This document shows, piece after piece, positions 57,293-64,000 of a stretch of DNA of 64,000 bases (position 1 is its first letter; each line of letters starts with the position of its first letter). The notes beneath the pieces were generated by a model. It was not told the DNA's origin, made no database searches, and saw only the letters and a program-made list of their open reading frames with translations. The stretch comes from JBAXXL01 sp038206725 (GTDB lineage Bacteria; Bacteroidota; Ignavibacteria; Kapaibacteriales; UBA2268), in assembly GCA_038206725.1 (NCBI GenBank), contig JBBRAO010000013.1, forward strand, positions 1-64,000, read 5' to 3'. The position numbers and the translations under genes are program-made.

Positions 57293-58090
57293 ATGAAAGA
57301 AAATATTGAAAAAATTTCTTTGAAGAGCCAACTTCTTCAAAGAGCATACCGAATTTGGTATTGGTATGTAAATAGAGCTGACAAAAATGGCGACCTTTTG
57401 TTTATGAATTATGGATATCACGATAAAGATCAAGATATCTCGATGGATGAAAAAAATCATACTGATCGTTTCTCAATCCAACTATATCATCATTTAGCGA
57501 CATCCGCAGAGCTAAAGAACAAGGATATTGTTGAAATCGGCTGTGGACGAGGTGGCGGTTTGTCCTATATTGCTGAGAATTTTTCACCCGCAACAGCTAA
57601 AGGTGTTGACCTCGATAGACAGGCTGTGGAGTTCTGTAATACTCATTATAATATGGTCGGGTTAGGTTTTACTCAAGGCGATGCGCAGAACTTAAATCTT
57701 GAGAATAATTCTTGCGATGTGGTTATCAATGTAGAATCATCGCACCGCTACCCCAATATGCCAGCATTTCTAGGTGAAGTAAAGCGAATCTTACGACCTG
57801 ATGGATATTTTTTATTCACCGACTTCCGACACGATTACGCATTTGAAGATATGAAGAACGATTTGGATAAATGCGGGATGTCAATAAAAAAAGGAAAATT
57901 TATAAATCAGGAAGTTGTCGCGGCTTTAGATTTGGATGATGATCGTAGGAGAGACCTAATAAATAAACTGACACCGAGAGTGCTTCATAAAACAGCTCAA
58001 AATTTTGCGGGAACAATAGGTTCACCAACATACAAGCAGATTCTATCGCGCAAATATCTTTATTTCAGCTATGTCCTTCAAAACAAATAA
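57293..58090 (+). CDS. SAM-dependent methyltransferase, class I
   Basis: The 265-aa protein has the Rossmann methyltransferase motifs: I (IVEIGCGRGGGLSYIAENF, near 80), II (GVDLDRQAVEFCN), the acidic DAQNLNLENNSCDVVINVESSHRYPNM and a post-motif LRPDGYFLFTDFR. The phrase VESSHRYPNMPAFLGEVKRILRPDG resembles methyltransferases that act on lipids or polyketides (phthiotriol dimycocerosate methyltransferase type). The substrate is unknown. A family B palindrome with a T run follows and probably terminates the transcript. Confidence 0.82.
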   Translation: MKENIEKISLKSQLLQRAYRIWYWYVNRADKNGDLLFMNYGYHDKDQDISMDEKNHTDRFSIQLYHHLATSAELKNKDIVEIGCGRGGGLSYIAENFSPATAKGVDLDRQAVEFCNTHYNMVGLGFTQGDAQNLNLENNSCDVVINVESSHRYPNMPAFLGEVKRILRPDGYFLFTDFRHDYAFEDMKNDLDKCGMSIKKGKFINQEVVAALDLDDDRRRDLINKLTPRVLHKTAQNFAGTIGSPTYKQILSRKYLYFSYVLQNK

Positions 58091-58140
58091 TTAATTGTGA
58101 ATTTATGATTTTGAATGTGAAGAAGATAGAAGAGGACGTC

Positions 58141-58160
58141 ATTCCCTAGGCGTCGGGAAT
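58141..58160. repeat. Short inverted repeat
   Basis: ATTCCC-TAGGCGTC-GGGAAT, 50 bp after the methyltransferase stop. Possible structure only. Confidence 0.45.
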
Positions 58161-58190
58161 CCATTTTCAAACAATTGTAAATTTTTATCT

Positions 58191-58224
58191 CGTTACTAAG
58201 CTCACGCTTGGTAACGTTTTTTTT
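58191..58224 (+). terminator. Family B palindrome with T run, probable terminator
   Basis: CGTTACTAAGC-TCAC-GCTTGGTAACG with one mismatch, followed by eight T. The remaining gap to 58407 holds a degenerate family A copy near 58231 and otherwise nothing I can assign. Confidence 0.75.
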
Positions 58225-58407
58225 CTCCAACTCATCCGAAGACTCCCGGTTATCCAATAAGAAAAAAACAAATCATTTGTATTATATATCTTTTTTTATT
58301 AATTTTGCTTACCTTTACTGAGTGTTCGTAAATAAACTATTTTGCATTCATTGCAAAAGGCATTCGGTGAACCAACAATTTCATTTTCATTTTAAAAGGC
58401 GATAAAG

Positions 58408-58773
58408 ATGAATCGAAAATGGATTAAAACAATAATCGGCGGATTGAGTTTCGCAACCGCGGTTTTCGTATTCCAAGCTTGTTATGGAACACCTCAAGAT
58501 TTTGGTGATGATTATCTTATCGAAGGGCAGGTAAAATCGAAAACAACCGATCTTCCGATAAAGGGAATCAAGGTTTCAGTTGCCGATAATCTTCAATATC
58601 AGATGACCGATACCGAGGGACGTTTCAGTTTCTATACTGATATGAAAGATAATATTAAAGTTATGTTCCAAGATATTGATTCGACTCTTAACGGTCAATA
58701 CTTAGCCAAAGATACAGTTTTATCTACAATCCAGCAAACCGGCTTCTTAGATATTAAATTGGACGATAAATAA
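58408..58773 (+). CDS. Lipoprotein of the rSAM/lipoprotein system
   Basis: The 121-aa protein has a long signal segment with lipobox FQAC (Cys at 26), then CYGTPQDFGDDYLIEGQVKS, a beta-sandwich-like domain (TDLPIKGIKVSVADNL, MTDTEGRFSFYTD) and QDIDSTLNGQYLAKDTVL. This matches the small lipoproteins that occur with a dedicated radical SAM enzyme in Bacteroidota (the TIGR04134 type, recalled from memory). Its stop codon is directly followed by the start of that enzyme. It is probably the target or partner of the enzyme; the modification is not known. Confidence 0.82.
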   Translation: MNRKWIKTIIGGLSFATAVFVFQACYGTPQDFGDDYLIEGQVKSKTTDLPIKGIKVSVADNLQYQMTDTEGRFSFYTDMKDNIKVMFQDIDSTLNGQYLAKDTVLSTIQQTGFLDIKLDDK

Positions 58774-59823
58774 TTGCTGACTGCAATTAAAAAGCTAGCA
58801 TTCCGAAAATTTAAAGAATCGGAAACGAAACTGCACGAGCTGAATTATTTGTTTTGGGAATGTACCACAAGATGCAACCAAAATTGCTTGCATTGTGGAA
58901 GTGATTGCTTAAAAGATAGTACTGCCAATGATATGCCGCTCGAAGATTTCTTATCAGCATTGGATACCATCAAAAAACCACCTAAAAATTTTATAGTTGT
59001 CTTAACCGGCGGTGAACCTCTTTTACGCCCCGATATTGAACTATGCGGTCGAGAAATCAGGAAACGCGGAATGCGTTGGTCGTTGGTGACGAACGGGCTA
59101 TTATATGATAAGGAAAAGCATAATTCATTGCTGAACTCAGGGTTGGGCGCGCTGACTATCAGTTTGGACGGAATGGAGGACTCTCATAATTGGCTTAGAA
59201 ATTCAAAAAACAGCTTCAAAAAAGTTGATAACGCAATAGGTATAGCCGCAAGTTCCGCACGTTTGAACTTCGATGTGGTAACTTGTGTGAATAAACGTAA
59301 TATCGCGGAGCTTCCTCAGATTCGTAACTTTCTGATTCAAAAAGGTGTCAAAGCGTGGAGGTTATTTACGATAGTTCCGATAGGACGTGCGAAGGATAAT
59401 CCCGATTTGTTGCTGACAAAAAAGCAATTCAAAGAATTAATGGATTTTATTAGTGAGTGCCGCAAAGAGTCTGGCATTTCAGTTCAATTCAGCTGTGAAG
59501 GTTATGTTGGGGAATACGAAGCGAAAGTTAGAGACAGCTTTTTCTTTTGCAGGGTGGGGATAAATATTGGTTCTATTCTGATAGACGGTTCGATATCCGC
59601 TTGCCCGAATATAGATAGGTCGTTTGCGCAGGGGAATATTTACAAGGATAATTTCTATGATATATGGGAAAACAAGTATGAATTGTTTAGAAACAGAAGC
59701 TGGACAAAAACCGGCAAATGCGCCAACTGTGCTGATTATAAAGATTGTCAAGGAAACGGTCTGCATAATTGGCACGGAGAAATTTTGGTTTTCCATAATG
59801 AGCTGTTAAAAGTTGAAAGTTGA
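58774..59823 (+). CDS. Radical SAM enzyme of the rSAM/lipoprotein system
   Basis: The 349-aa protein begins at TTG, immediately after the TAA of the lipoprotein gene. The radical SAM cluster is CNQNCLHC (C-x3-C-x2-C, near 36-43), followed by GGEPLLRPDIE and SLDGMEDSHNWLR. The C-terminal part has further cysteines for auxiliary clusters in a SPASM-like arrangement (FFCRVGINIGSILIDGSISACPN, CANCADYKDCQGNGLHNWH). It fits the TIGR04133-type partner enzyme. It most likely modifies the adjacent lipoprotein or a related peptide; this is inference from pairing. Confidence 0.87.
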   Translation: MLTAIKKLAFRKFKESETKLHELNYLFWECTTRCNQNCLHCGSDCLKDSTANDMPLEDFLSALDTIKKPPKNFIVVLTGGEPLLRPDIELCGREIRKRGMRWSLVTNGLLYDKEKHNSLLNSGLGALTISLDGMEDSHNWLRNSKNSFKKVDNAIGIAASSARLNFDVVTCVNKRNIAELPQIRNFLIQKGVKAWRLFTIVPIGRAKDNPDLLLTKKQFKELMDFISECRKESGISVQFSCEGYVGEYEAKVRDSFFFCRVGINIGSILIDGSISACPNIDRSFAQGNIYKDNFYDIWENKYELFRNRSWTKTGKCANCADYKDCQGNGLHNWHGEILVFHNELLKVES

Positions 59824-59867
59824 AAATGGGAAGAACAATTGTCAATGCGAAAAAGAAGGAAATTTAC

Positions 59868-59896
59868 TCACCCGATGACTGGCAGTCATCTGATGA
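59868..59896. repeat. Palindromic element, family A
   Basis: TCACCCGATGACT-GGC-AGTCATCTGATGA, two mismatches between arms. Confidence 0.78.
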
Positions 59897-59946
59897 ATTG
59901 GTTCAGACATCACGCCTTCGCCAAGTGTGTTGTAGATGATCAGCTC

Positions 59947-59976
59947 ATCAACCCCACGCTTAAGCGTGGGGTTGAT
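59947..59976. repeat. Palindromic element, family C
   Basis: 30-bp perfect palindrome ATCAACCCCACGCTT/AAGCGTGGGGTTGAT. A degenerate copy is coding in the T9SS gene at 34520. Confidence 0.92.
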
Positions 59977-59993
59977 GGCTCCCAGCTTTGTCT

Positions 59994-60019
59994 TGTTCCC
60001 AAGCTCCTGCTTGGGAACA
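59994..60019. repeat. Palindromic element, family B
   Basis: TGTTCCCAAGC-TCCT-GCTTGGGAACA, perfect 11-bp arms. It lies directly 3' of the orphan tail that ends at 60027, as at 10201. Confidence 0.9.
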
Positions 60020-60100
60020 TAAATAGCTACATTTTCACAAACTTCGCCGTTTCACCACCCACTTTTACAAAATACATACCGCGTGGCAAACTCTCTATAT

Positions 60101-60129
60101 TCACCCGATGACTGCCAGAGGTTGGATGA
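60101..60129. repeat. Palindromic element, family A (diverged)
   Basis: TCACCCGATGACTGCCAG followed by AGGTTGGATGA; the left half is intact and the right arm has diverged. Confidence 0.65.
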
Positions 60130-60183
60130 ATTGATTCAGACAACACGCGTTCGCCGAGTGTGTTGTAGATGCTGATGCCAGAA

Positions 60184-60211
60184 CCTTGCCATTGGTTGGA
60201 CCCTTCGGCAA
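60184..60211. repeat. Short inverted repeat before the sorting-domain strand
   Basis: CTTGCC ... GGCAAG arms (6 bp) with inner partial pairing, at the place occupied by family C in the other sorting domains. Confidence 0.45.
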
Positions 60212-60230
60212 GTTTTGGTGATTTTAATTA

Positions 60231-60848
60231 TCAGGAATTTGTAATTGGATTATTGAACTTCATCAATTCGCTGAAAAAAAGCTGTAGGGGAAGACCAACC
60301 ACATTATAATAGCATCCTTCTATTCGGCTGACAAAAACAGCTCCGAAATCGTCCTGAATACCGTAAGCGCCTGCTTTGTCCATTGGGGAACCTGTCTCTA
60401 TATAGTAAGCTATTTCTAAATCGCTTAACTCGCGGAATGTAACTTCGGTGGCTTCGTAAACTGTAGTTTCGGTTTTATTTACTGTATCTATGAATGCTAA
60501 ACCGGTATATACGAAATGTGAATTACCGGATAGTGCACTTAGCATTTCCACGGCTTCTTGTTCGCTGTTGGGTTTGCCGAGCACTCTATTCTTCAAAACA
60601 ACAATGGTATCGGCTCCGATTACTATGGAGGGTTCTGTCAAATGCTCAGCGACATCGCGGGCTTTGTCGAGCGCAATAGAACAGCAAATATGAGCAGGGG
60701 AGAAGTCCCCCGAAATATCCTCTTCGACGTTCGAGATGACGATGTCGAAATCCAGTTCGATTTGCTCCAACAGCTTTTTACGTCTTGGCGATTGCGATGC
60801 CAAAACTATTTTCTTATCGAAATTATAAAGTTTTTTTATTCCGCTCAT
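60231..60848 (-). CDS. maf: Maf-type nucleotide pyrophosphatase
   Basis: Hydrolyses non-canonical nucleoside triphosphates (dTTP, UTP or modified pyrimidines in characterised members). The 205-aa protein has IVLASQSPRRKKLLEQ, the metal/catalytic segment VIGADTIVVLKNRVLGKP and the late DKAGAYGIQDDFGAVFVSRIEGCYYNVVGLPLQL. It lies 12 bp downstream of purF on the same strand and is probably cotranscribed. Orphan sorting-domain relics follow it. Confidence 0.93.
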   Translation of the reverse strand: MSGIKKLYNFDKKIVLASQSPRRKKLLEQIELDFDIVISNVEEDISGDFSPAHICCSIALDKARDVAEHLTEPSIVIGADTIVVLKNRVLGKPNSEQEAVEMLSALSGNSHFVYTGLAFIDTVNKTETTVYEATEVTFRELSDLEIAYYIETGSPMDKAGAYGIQDDFGAVFVSRIEGCYYNVVGLPLQLFFSELMKFNNPITNS

Positions 60849-60860
60849 TTACTTAGAATT

Positions 60861-62354
60861 TTATACGTTATCTTCCAAACTAATCGGGTAATTACCTGTG
60901 AAGCAAGCCGTGCAATAACCAACCCCTTCATCGGAAGGTACCGACGCCATTAACGCTTCTTGCGATAAATAGTGCAATGAATCGGCGCCCAATGCTTTGC
61001 TTATATCTTCGGTTGTGTCATAGTGATTTGCGATTAACTCTTCAGAACTTGGGAAATCCATACCGTAGAAGCAAGGGAATTTGATTTTTGGGGACGTGAT
61101 TTTCAGATTAATTCTCTTTGGATTAGCACCTTTAACCATATCGACTAAAATCTTTGAAGTTGTTCCGCGGACTATTGAATCGTCAATTAGGACAATGTTT
61201 CTATTTTCGATGACACCTTTAACAGGATTAAATTTTGTTCTAACTTTGAATATTCTATTATCTTGCCCCGGTGCGATAAATGTTCTGCCGACGTAATGGC
61301 TACGAATTAAGCCAATTTCATAAACCGTTGGGTTTCCCTGCTCATCATTTGTTCTCGCATAACCAAGCGCGGAAGTACTTCCGCTATCAGGAACAGCCAT
61401 TGCGCGAATTTTATCTGTAGCATCCACTTCAGGACTTTCCAACGCCAAATTTTTACCTAATTTTCTTCTAACCTTATCCACATTATGACCAAAAATTTTA
61501 CTGTCCGGTCTTGAAAAATATATGTATTCAAATATGCAGTGAGCCGCAATCGGAGTTTCTTCAACTATATTGTAAGATTGAACTTCGCCTGTTTCTACTG
61601 TATTATCGTCTATCACGATGATTTCATTGTGTTTTATCGGACGGATATATTCGGCATTTATAATATCGAAGGCTGAAGTTTCGGACGCGACAACATAAGA
61701 GTATTTATTTATTTCAGGTACCCAAAGTCTTCCCAAACTCAAAGGACGAACACCGTGCGGGTCGCAGGCGGCTACAAGGCCGAATTCTGTTGCTAATACA
61801 AGTGAATAAGCTCCGCGGATAGCCCGAAGCGCTTCTCGTATTTGATCTAATGGTTTCTCTTCACGTGAATGAGCGATTAGATGCATAATGATTTCAGAAT
61901 CGGTAGTAGTTTGGAAAATTGCTCCTTGGTTGTGCAATCTTTTGCGCAAACTTTTTGTATTAATCAGATTACCGTTGTGCGCCAGACAAAGCAAACCTGA
62001 ATGATAAACCATATTGAATGGCTGAATATTCAAATTTGTTGATGCTCCGGTGGTTGAATAGCGGTTGTGACCAATTGCCATATCGCCAATCAAAACATCG
62101 GTCAAAATCTTTGAATCGCCAAACACATCGAGAACTAAACCTTGGTTACGGTGGTAAGCAAAGCGCTTCTTACATTTCTTTTCATCATAATAAACACTTG
62201 AAATACCGGCGGCTTCTTGTCCGCGGTGTTGTTGAGCGTGAAGCCCGTAGTAAGTCATTATGGAAGCGTGGGGGTGCCCGTAGATGCCTAATATGGCGCA
62301 GTTGCAGTGTGGTTTGTCTAAACCGTCAAATTTATCACAATTTTCTTTACACAT
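60861..62354 (-). CDS. purF: Amidophosphoribosyltransferase
   Basis: First committed step of purine synthesis, taking the amide of glutamine onto PRPP. The 497-aa protein has a short N-terminal propeptide and then the nucleophile, most likely Cys19 (NCAILGIYGH), with HRGQEAAGI. The PRPP-binding region reads NIVLIDDSIVRGTTSKILV, and NRYSTTGAS and AHNGNLIN are present. C-terminal cysteines (YCTAC) may hold an Fe-S cluster, as in B. subtilis. A TAATTTTG element lies 45 bp upstream. It heads an operon with maf. Confidence 0.95.
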   Translation of the reverse strand: MCKENCDKFDGLDKPHCNCAILGIYGHPHASIMTYYGLHAQQHRGQEAAGISSVYYDEKKCKKRFAYHRNQGLVLDVFGDSKILTDVLIGDMAIGHNRYSTTGASTNLNIQPFNMVYHSGLLCLAHNGNLINTKSLRKRLHNQGAIFQTTTDSEIIMHLIAHSREEKPLDQIREALRAIRGAYSLVLATEFGLVAACDPHGVRPLSLGRLWVPEINKYSYVVASETSAFDIINAEYIRPIKHNEIIVIDDNTVETGEVQSYNIVEETPIAAHCIFEYIYFSRPDSKIFGHNVDKVRRKLGKNLALESPEVDATDKIRAMAVPDSGSTSALGYARTNDEQGNPTVYEIGLIRSHYVGRTFIAPGQDNRIFKVRTKFNPVKGVIENRNIVLIDDSIVRGTTSKILVDMVKGANPKRINLKITSPKIKFPCFYGMDFPSSEELIANHYDTTEDISKALGADSLHYLSQEALMASVPSDEGVGYCTACFTGNYPISLEDNV

Positions 62355-62730
62355 AGATTTGCTTTATTGGTTATTGGTTATCGGTTATTTATTAAATACA
62401 AAATTAACATTTTTTTTCGTTTCTCATTTTTTTGAAGTGAGTGAGACTTCGTAAAAATTATCAACATTGTTCTTGTTTTAAAAAATAATAGACGAATAAG
62501 TCGCTAAAGAATTCTTTTTTCTATTTGATTTTGATTTGTGAAATTTTCCCAATTACATATTGCAAGTTATGAAAAGCATAAATCCAAAAATATATGTACA
62601 TAGAGATGCTTTCAAATGCTGTAAAATTATTTTTATGTATGATTGTCAATTATTTTTCACACTTTTTAATAAAATTTGTATTTATTATGTATTTATTTTG
62701 TAAATTTGCTAAATTAATTTTAGGTAGATT
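62355..62730. other. Divergent AT-rich intergenic region with promoters
   Basis: No gene in 376 bp. TAATTTTG on the minus strand at 62399-62406 fits purF; TTTG at 62675 and TAAATTTG at 62701 on the plus strand fit the adenosyltransferase gene. Short TTGGTTAT repeats lie near 62366-62390. No cobalamin riboswitch motif found. Confidence 0.5.
62675..62708 (+). promoter_or_regulatory. Candidate promoter (TTTG-N22-TAAATTTG)
   Basis: TTTG at 62675-62678 and TAAATTTG at 62701-62708, 22 bp before the start codon. Confidence 0.45.
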
Positions 62731-63276
62731 ATGAAGATTTATACAAAATACGGCGATAAAGGCGAAACGTCCTTAGCCAGCGGCGAAAGAGTCCCTAAAT
62801 ATGTGCTTCGAGTTGACGCCTACGGTACTGTTGATGAGCTTAACTCAATAATTGCCTTGGCAATTGCCTATTGTACCAATAAAATTGTAAAAAATGATCT
62901 ACAGAAGATATGCAACGAGCTATTTTCCTTATGCTCGGATTTATCTAATTCCAAATGTAATTCGGAAACTGAATTGCTCAAGCCGGAATTTATTTTGAAT
63001 ATGGAAAAGGCTATAGACGATTATATGGAACTAATTCCAGCACTTCAAAATTTTATTCTTCCTACCGGCAGTCCTTGCGGTTGCTTCCTTCATCAGGCTC
63101 GAACGGTATGCCGTCGTGCTGAAAGGTTAGTGGTAGAATTAGCCGCCGATGAACCGATAGGACCCACTATAATGCCTTATTTAAACCGATTATCGGATTA
63201 TTTATTTACCAGTGCAAGATATGTAAACTTTTTATCAGGTTATTCTGAAACTAATTGGAAACAATCTAAGGATTAA
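62731..63276 (+). CDS. Cob(I)alamin adenosyltransferase, PduO type
   Basis: Transfers the 5'-deoxyadenosyl group of ATP to cob(I)alamin to make coenzyme B12. The 181-aa protein has IYTKYGDKGETSLASGERV, the ATP/corrinoid motif VDAYGTVDELNS, HQARTVCRRAERLV and LNRLSDYLFTSARYVN, all typical of PduO N-domains. It starts a rightward group followed 4 bp later by the frameshifted LeuD-like gene. Confidence 0.93.
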   Translation: MKIYTKYGDKGETSLASGERVPKYVLRVDAYGTVDELNSIIALAIAYCTNKIVKNDLQKICNELFSLCSDLSNSKCNSETELLKPEFILNMEKAIDDYMELIPALQNFILPTGSPCGCFLHQARTVCRRAERLVVELAADEPIGPTIMPYLNRLSDYLFTSARYVNFLSGYSETNWKQSKD

Positions 63277-63280
63277 AGAA

Positions 63281-63768
63281 ATGTCAATCGCACACGTAAT
63301 TTACAAATTGGGTGATTATATTACCACAGTTGATATTTATCCACCTCGATATTATAGTGATCCCGCCGCACCATCGCCAAAGGAATGTATTTTTGGAGAT
63401 ATTCCCGCTCTCAACAAAGCAACAGTAAAAAATTGTATTTTACAGGCATCCCTTTGCTGAACAGAAAATTACTCAGTAGAGTACCGGGTAGCTCGACTGC
63501 CTTAGTAACGGGTGATAATTTCGGTAGTGGTAATCCCGCGGAAATAAGTACTGCTGTTCAAGCACTCAAAGCGGAAACAGAGGAATTAAATATAATAACA
63601 AAATCTGTTGATCAAGCTTTTCTAACGCATTATAACAATGTTATCGGAACAAATAAGTGTAAAATTGTAAATTGCCCAACTCTGATTGCCGATGTTGACG
63701 ATGAATTAGAGATTCAAACTTTGAAGATTCGTAATAAAACAAAAAACCTTGATTTTCCGATCGTATAA
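63281..63768 (+). pseudogene. LeuD-like (aconitase swivel domain) gene split by a -1 frameshift
   Basis: Frame 1 from ATG 63281 reads MSIAHVIYKLGDYITTVDIY, then PPRYYSDPAAPSPKECIFGD, IPALNKATVK and runs into a stop at 63458. From the A6 tract at 63427-63432, the -1 frame continues as KKLYFTGIPLLNRKLLSRVP to FPIV at 63768. Joined, about 162 aa match a 3-isopropylmalate dehydratase small subunit in length. The usual GSSREH is GSGNPAEI, so the substrate-binding Ser-Arg are missing. One extra A would restore the frame. It precedes a normal LeuD-type gene. Confidence 0.75.
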
Positions 63769-63789
63769 TTGGAATTTAAAAAAAATTGT

Positions 63790-63797
63790 TATTTTTG
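63790..63797 (+). promoter_or_regulatory. -7 element (TATTTTTG)
   Basis: Matches TAnnTTTG, 113 bp before the LeuD-type gene. The leader then contains an inverted repeat. Confidence 0.4.
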
Positions 63798-63816
63798 TAA
63801 GCGGATTGATTGAATT

Positions 63817-63866
63817 TAATAATCATTACTTTTAAAAAACTGAATTATTTTTAAGAATGATTATTA
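63817..63866 (+). promoter_or_regulatory. Inverted repeat in the leader of the LeuD-type gene
   Basis: Perfect 11-bp arms TAATAATCATT/AATGATTATTA with an AT-rich 28-nt interior that can pair further. Could be a leader structure or a weak terminator for the preceding gene. Confidence 0.4.
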
Positions 63867-63909
63867 GGTTTTACCGCAACTAAATGACGAAAAACAAAAG
63901 AGTAAAATA

Positions 63910-64000
63910 ATGGCAAAAGTAATTTTCAAGCTTGAAAACGACATATCAACCGATATAATATATCCCGGAAGATATATGGCGACTGTTCTTCCAACTGAAA
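63910..64000 (+). CDS. 3-isopropylmalate dehydratase small subunit-type protein (partial, 3' end outside window)
   Basis: Thirty codons are visible: MAKVIFKLENDISTDIIYPG followed by RYMATVLPTE. The DISTD...YPGRY pattern is the N-terminus of the LeuD/HacB/aconitase swivel subunit. With LeuC it isomerises isopropylmalate in leucine synthesis; relatives act on homoaconitate or methylcitrate-type substrates. It is the intact counterpart of the split paralogue just upstream. Confidence 0.82.
   Translation, partial: MAKVIFKLENDISTDIIYPGRYMATVLPTE

Larger units (their letters stand above)
59842..59990 (-). pseudogene. Orphan T9SS sorting-domain fragment (relic) built around palindromes
   Basis: Minus strand reads INPTLKRGVDELIIYNTLGE, GVMSEPIHQMTASHRVSKF, then a stop at 59842. 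The first ten codons are the family C palindrome. The family A palindrome lies after VMSE. It lacks the LPxGMYFVK strand. Confidence 0.7.
60027..60221 (-). pseudogene. Orphan T9SS sorting domain (relic, nearly complete)
   Basis: Minus strand reads SPKLAEGSNQWQGSGISIYN, TLGERVLSESIHPTSGSHRV, NIESLPRGMYFVKVGGETAK, FVKM and a stop, without a start codon or gene body. It begins about 10 bp after the maf stop on the same strand. Family A (60101-60129) sits after VLSE. Confidence 0.8.

Noticed and set aside
59839..60111. 90-aa plus-strand frame across the palindromes after the rSAM gene
   Set aside because: It is the reverse reading of the sorting-domain relics and repeats; no start signal or family features.
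10156..60129. CRISPR array
   Set aside because: The palindromes are dispersed, unequal in spacing and of several families; there are no regular spacers and no cas genes.
62355..62730. Cobalamin riboswitch before the PduO-type gene
   Set aside because: No B12-box-like sequence could be found; the region is simple AT-rich DNA with promoters.
63385..63768. A separate 127-aa gene starting at ATG 63385
   Set aside because: Its first 14 residues are an out-of-frame reading of the LeuD-like N-terminus; the homology runs across both frames, so it is one split gene.

Overview
This window comes from a low-GC, Gram-negative bacterium of the Bacteroidota/Chlorobiota (FCB) group. It carries LptD, TonB-dependent receptor, SurA-like and GWxTD-protein genes. 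Several proteins end in type IX secretion (T9SS) sorting domains. TAnnTTTG promoter elements recur upstream of genes, and the primary sigma factor is short (286 aa). An Ignavibacteria- or Kapabacteria-like lineage fits best, but this is inferred from gene style and not proven.

Layout. 1-2009: sulfur/PLP enzymes (cysteine synthase, class V aminotransferase). 2208-6323: PgpH-type HD phosphodiesterase, then an ECF sigma factor and an anti-sigma factor that appears fused to an outer-membrane barrel. 6388-10027: DNA repair methyltransferase and a peptidase/PD40/barrel protein. 10313-13748: LptD and a lipoprotein. 13895-18969: pterin pair (PTPS/QueD-like and FolE), RNase HII and two parvulin foldases. 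19168-22943: an unusual ABC permease fused to two substrate-binding domains, with a third domain one frame away across an A12 tract. 23044-31804: UvrD/PcrA helicase, large TPR protein and M36-like T9SS metalloprotease. 31912-36707: TonB receptor and two T9SS proteins. 37570-37656: tRNA-Ser(CGA). 37752-47874: housekeeping block (ribH, yfhO-like, cysS, rpoD-type sigma, dusB-type, mnmG) and a membrane spermidine-synthase-like protein. 48134-56345: GWxTD protein, purB, pdxJ, outer-membrane protein, exonuclease, Nudix and a PD40 protein. 56736-59823: lipoprotein, methyltransferase and an rSAM/lipoprotein pair. 60231-64000: maf, purF, PduO-type adenosyltransferase, a frameshifted LeuD-like gene and the start of a LeuD-type gene.

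The most unusual features are four. (1) The anti-sigma factor seems to span the whole envelope and ends in an eight-strand barrel with a terminal Phe. (2) The permease and substrate-binding domains are fused, and a single -1 shift would add a third binding domain. (3) Palindromic repeat families sit at fixed places in T9SS sorting domains, inside one live gene and in orphan sorting-domain tails that lie after unrelated genes. (4) A LeuD-like paralogue is split by a frameshift and lacks the usual active-site signature.

Envelope biogenesis dominates the window: LptD, SurA-like foldases, T9SS cargo, barrels and lipoproteins. The sigma/anti-sigma pair could plausibly report on it. The rest is ordinary metabolism: purine, pyridoxal, flavin, pterin, cobalamin and leucine pathways.
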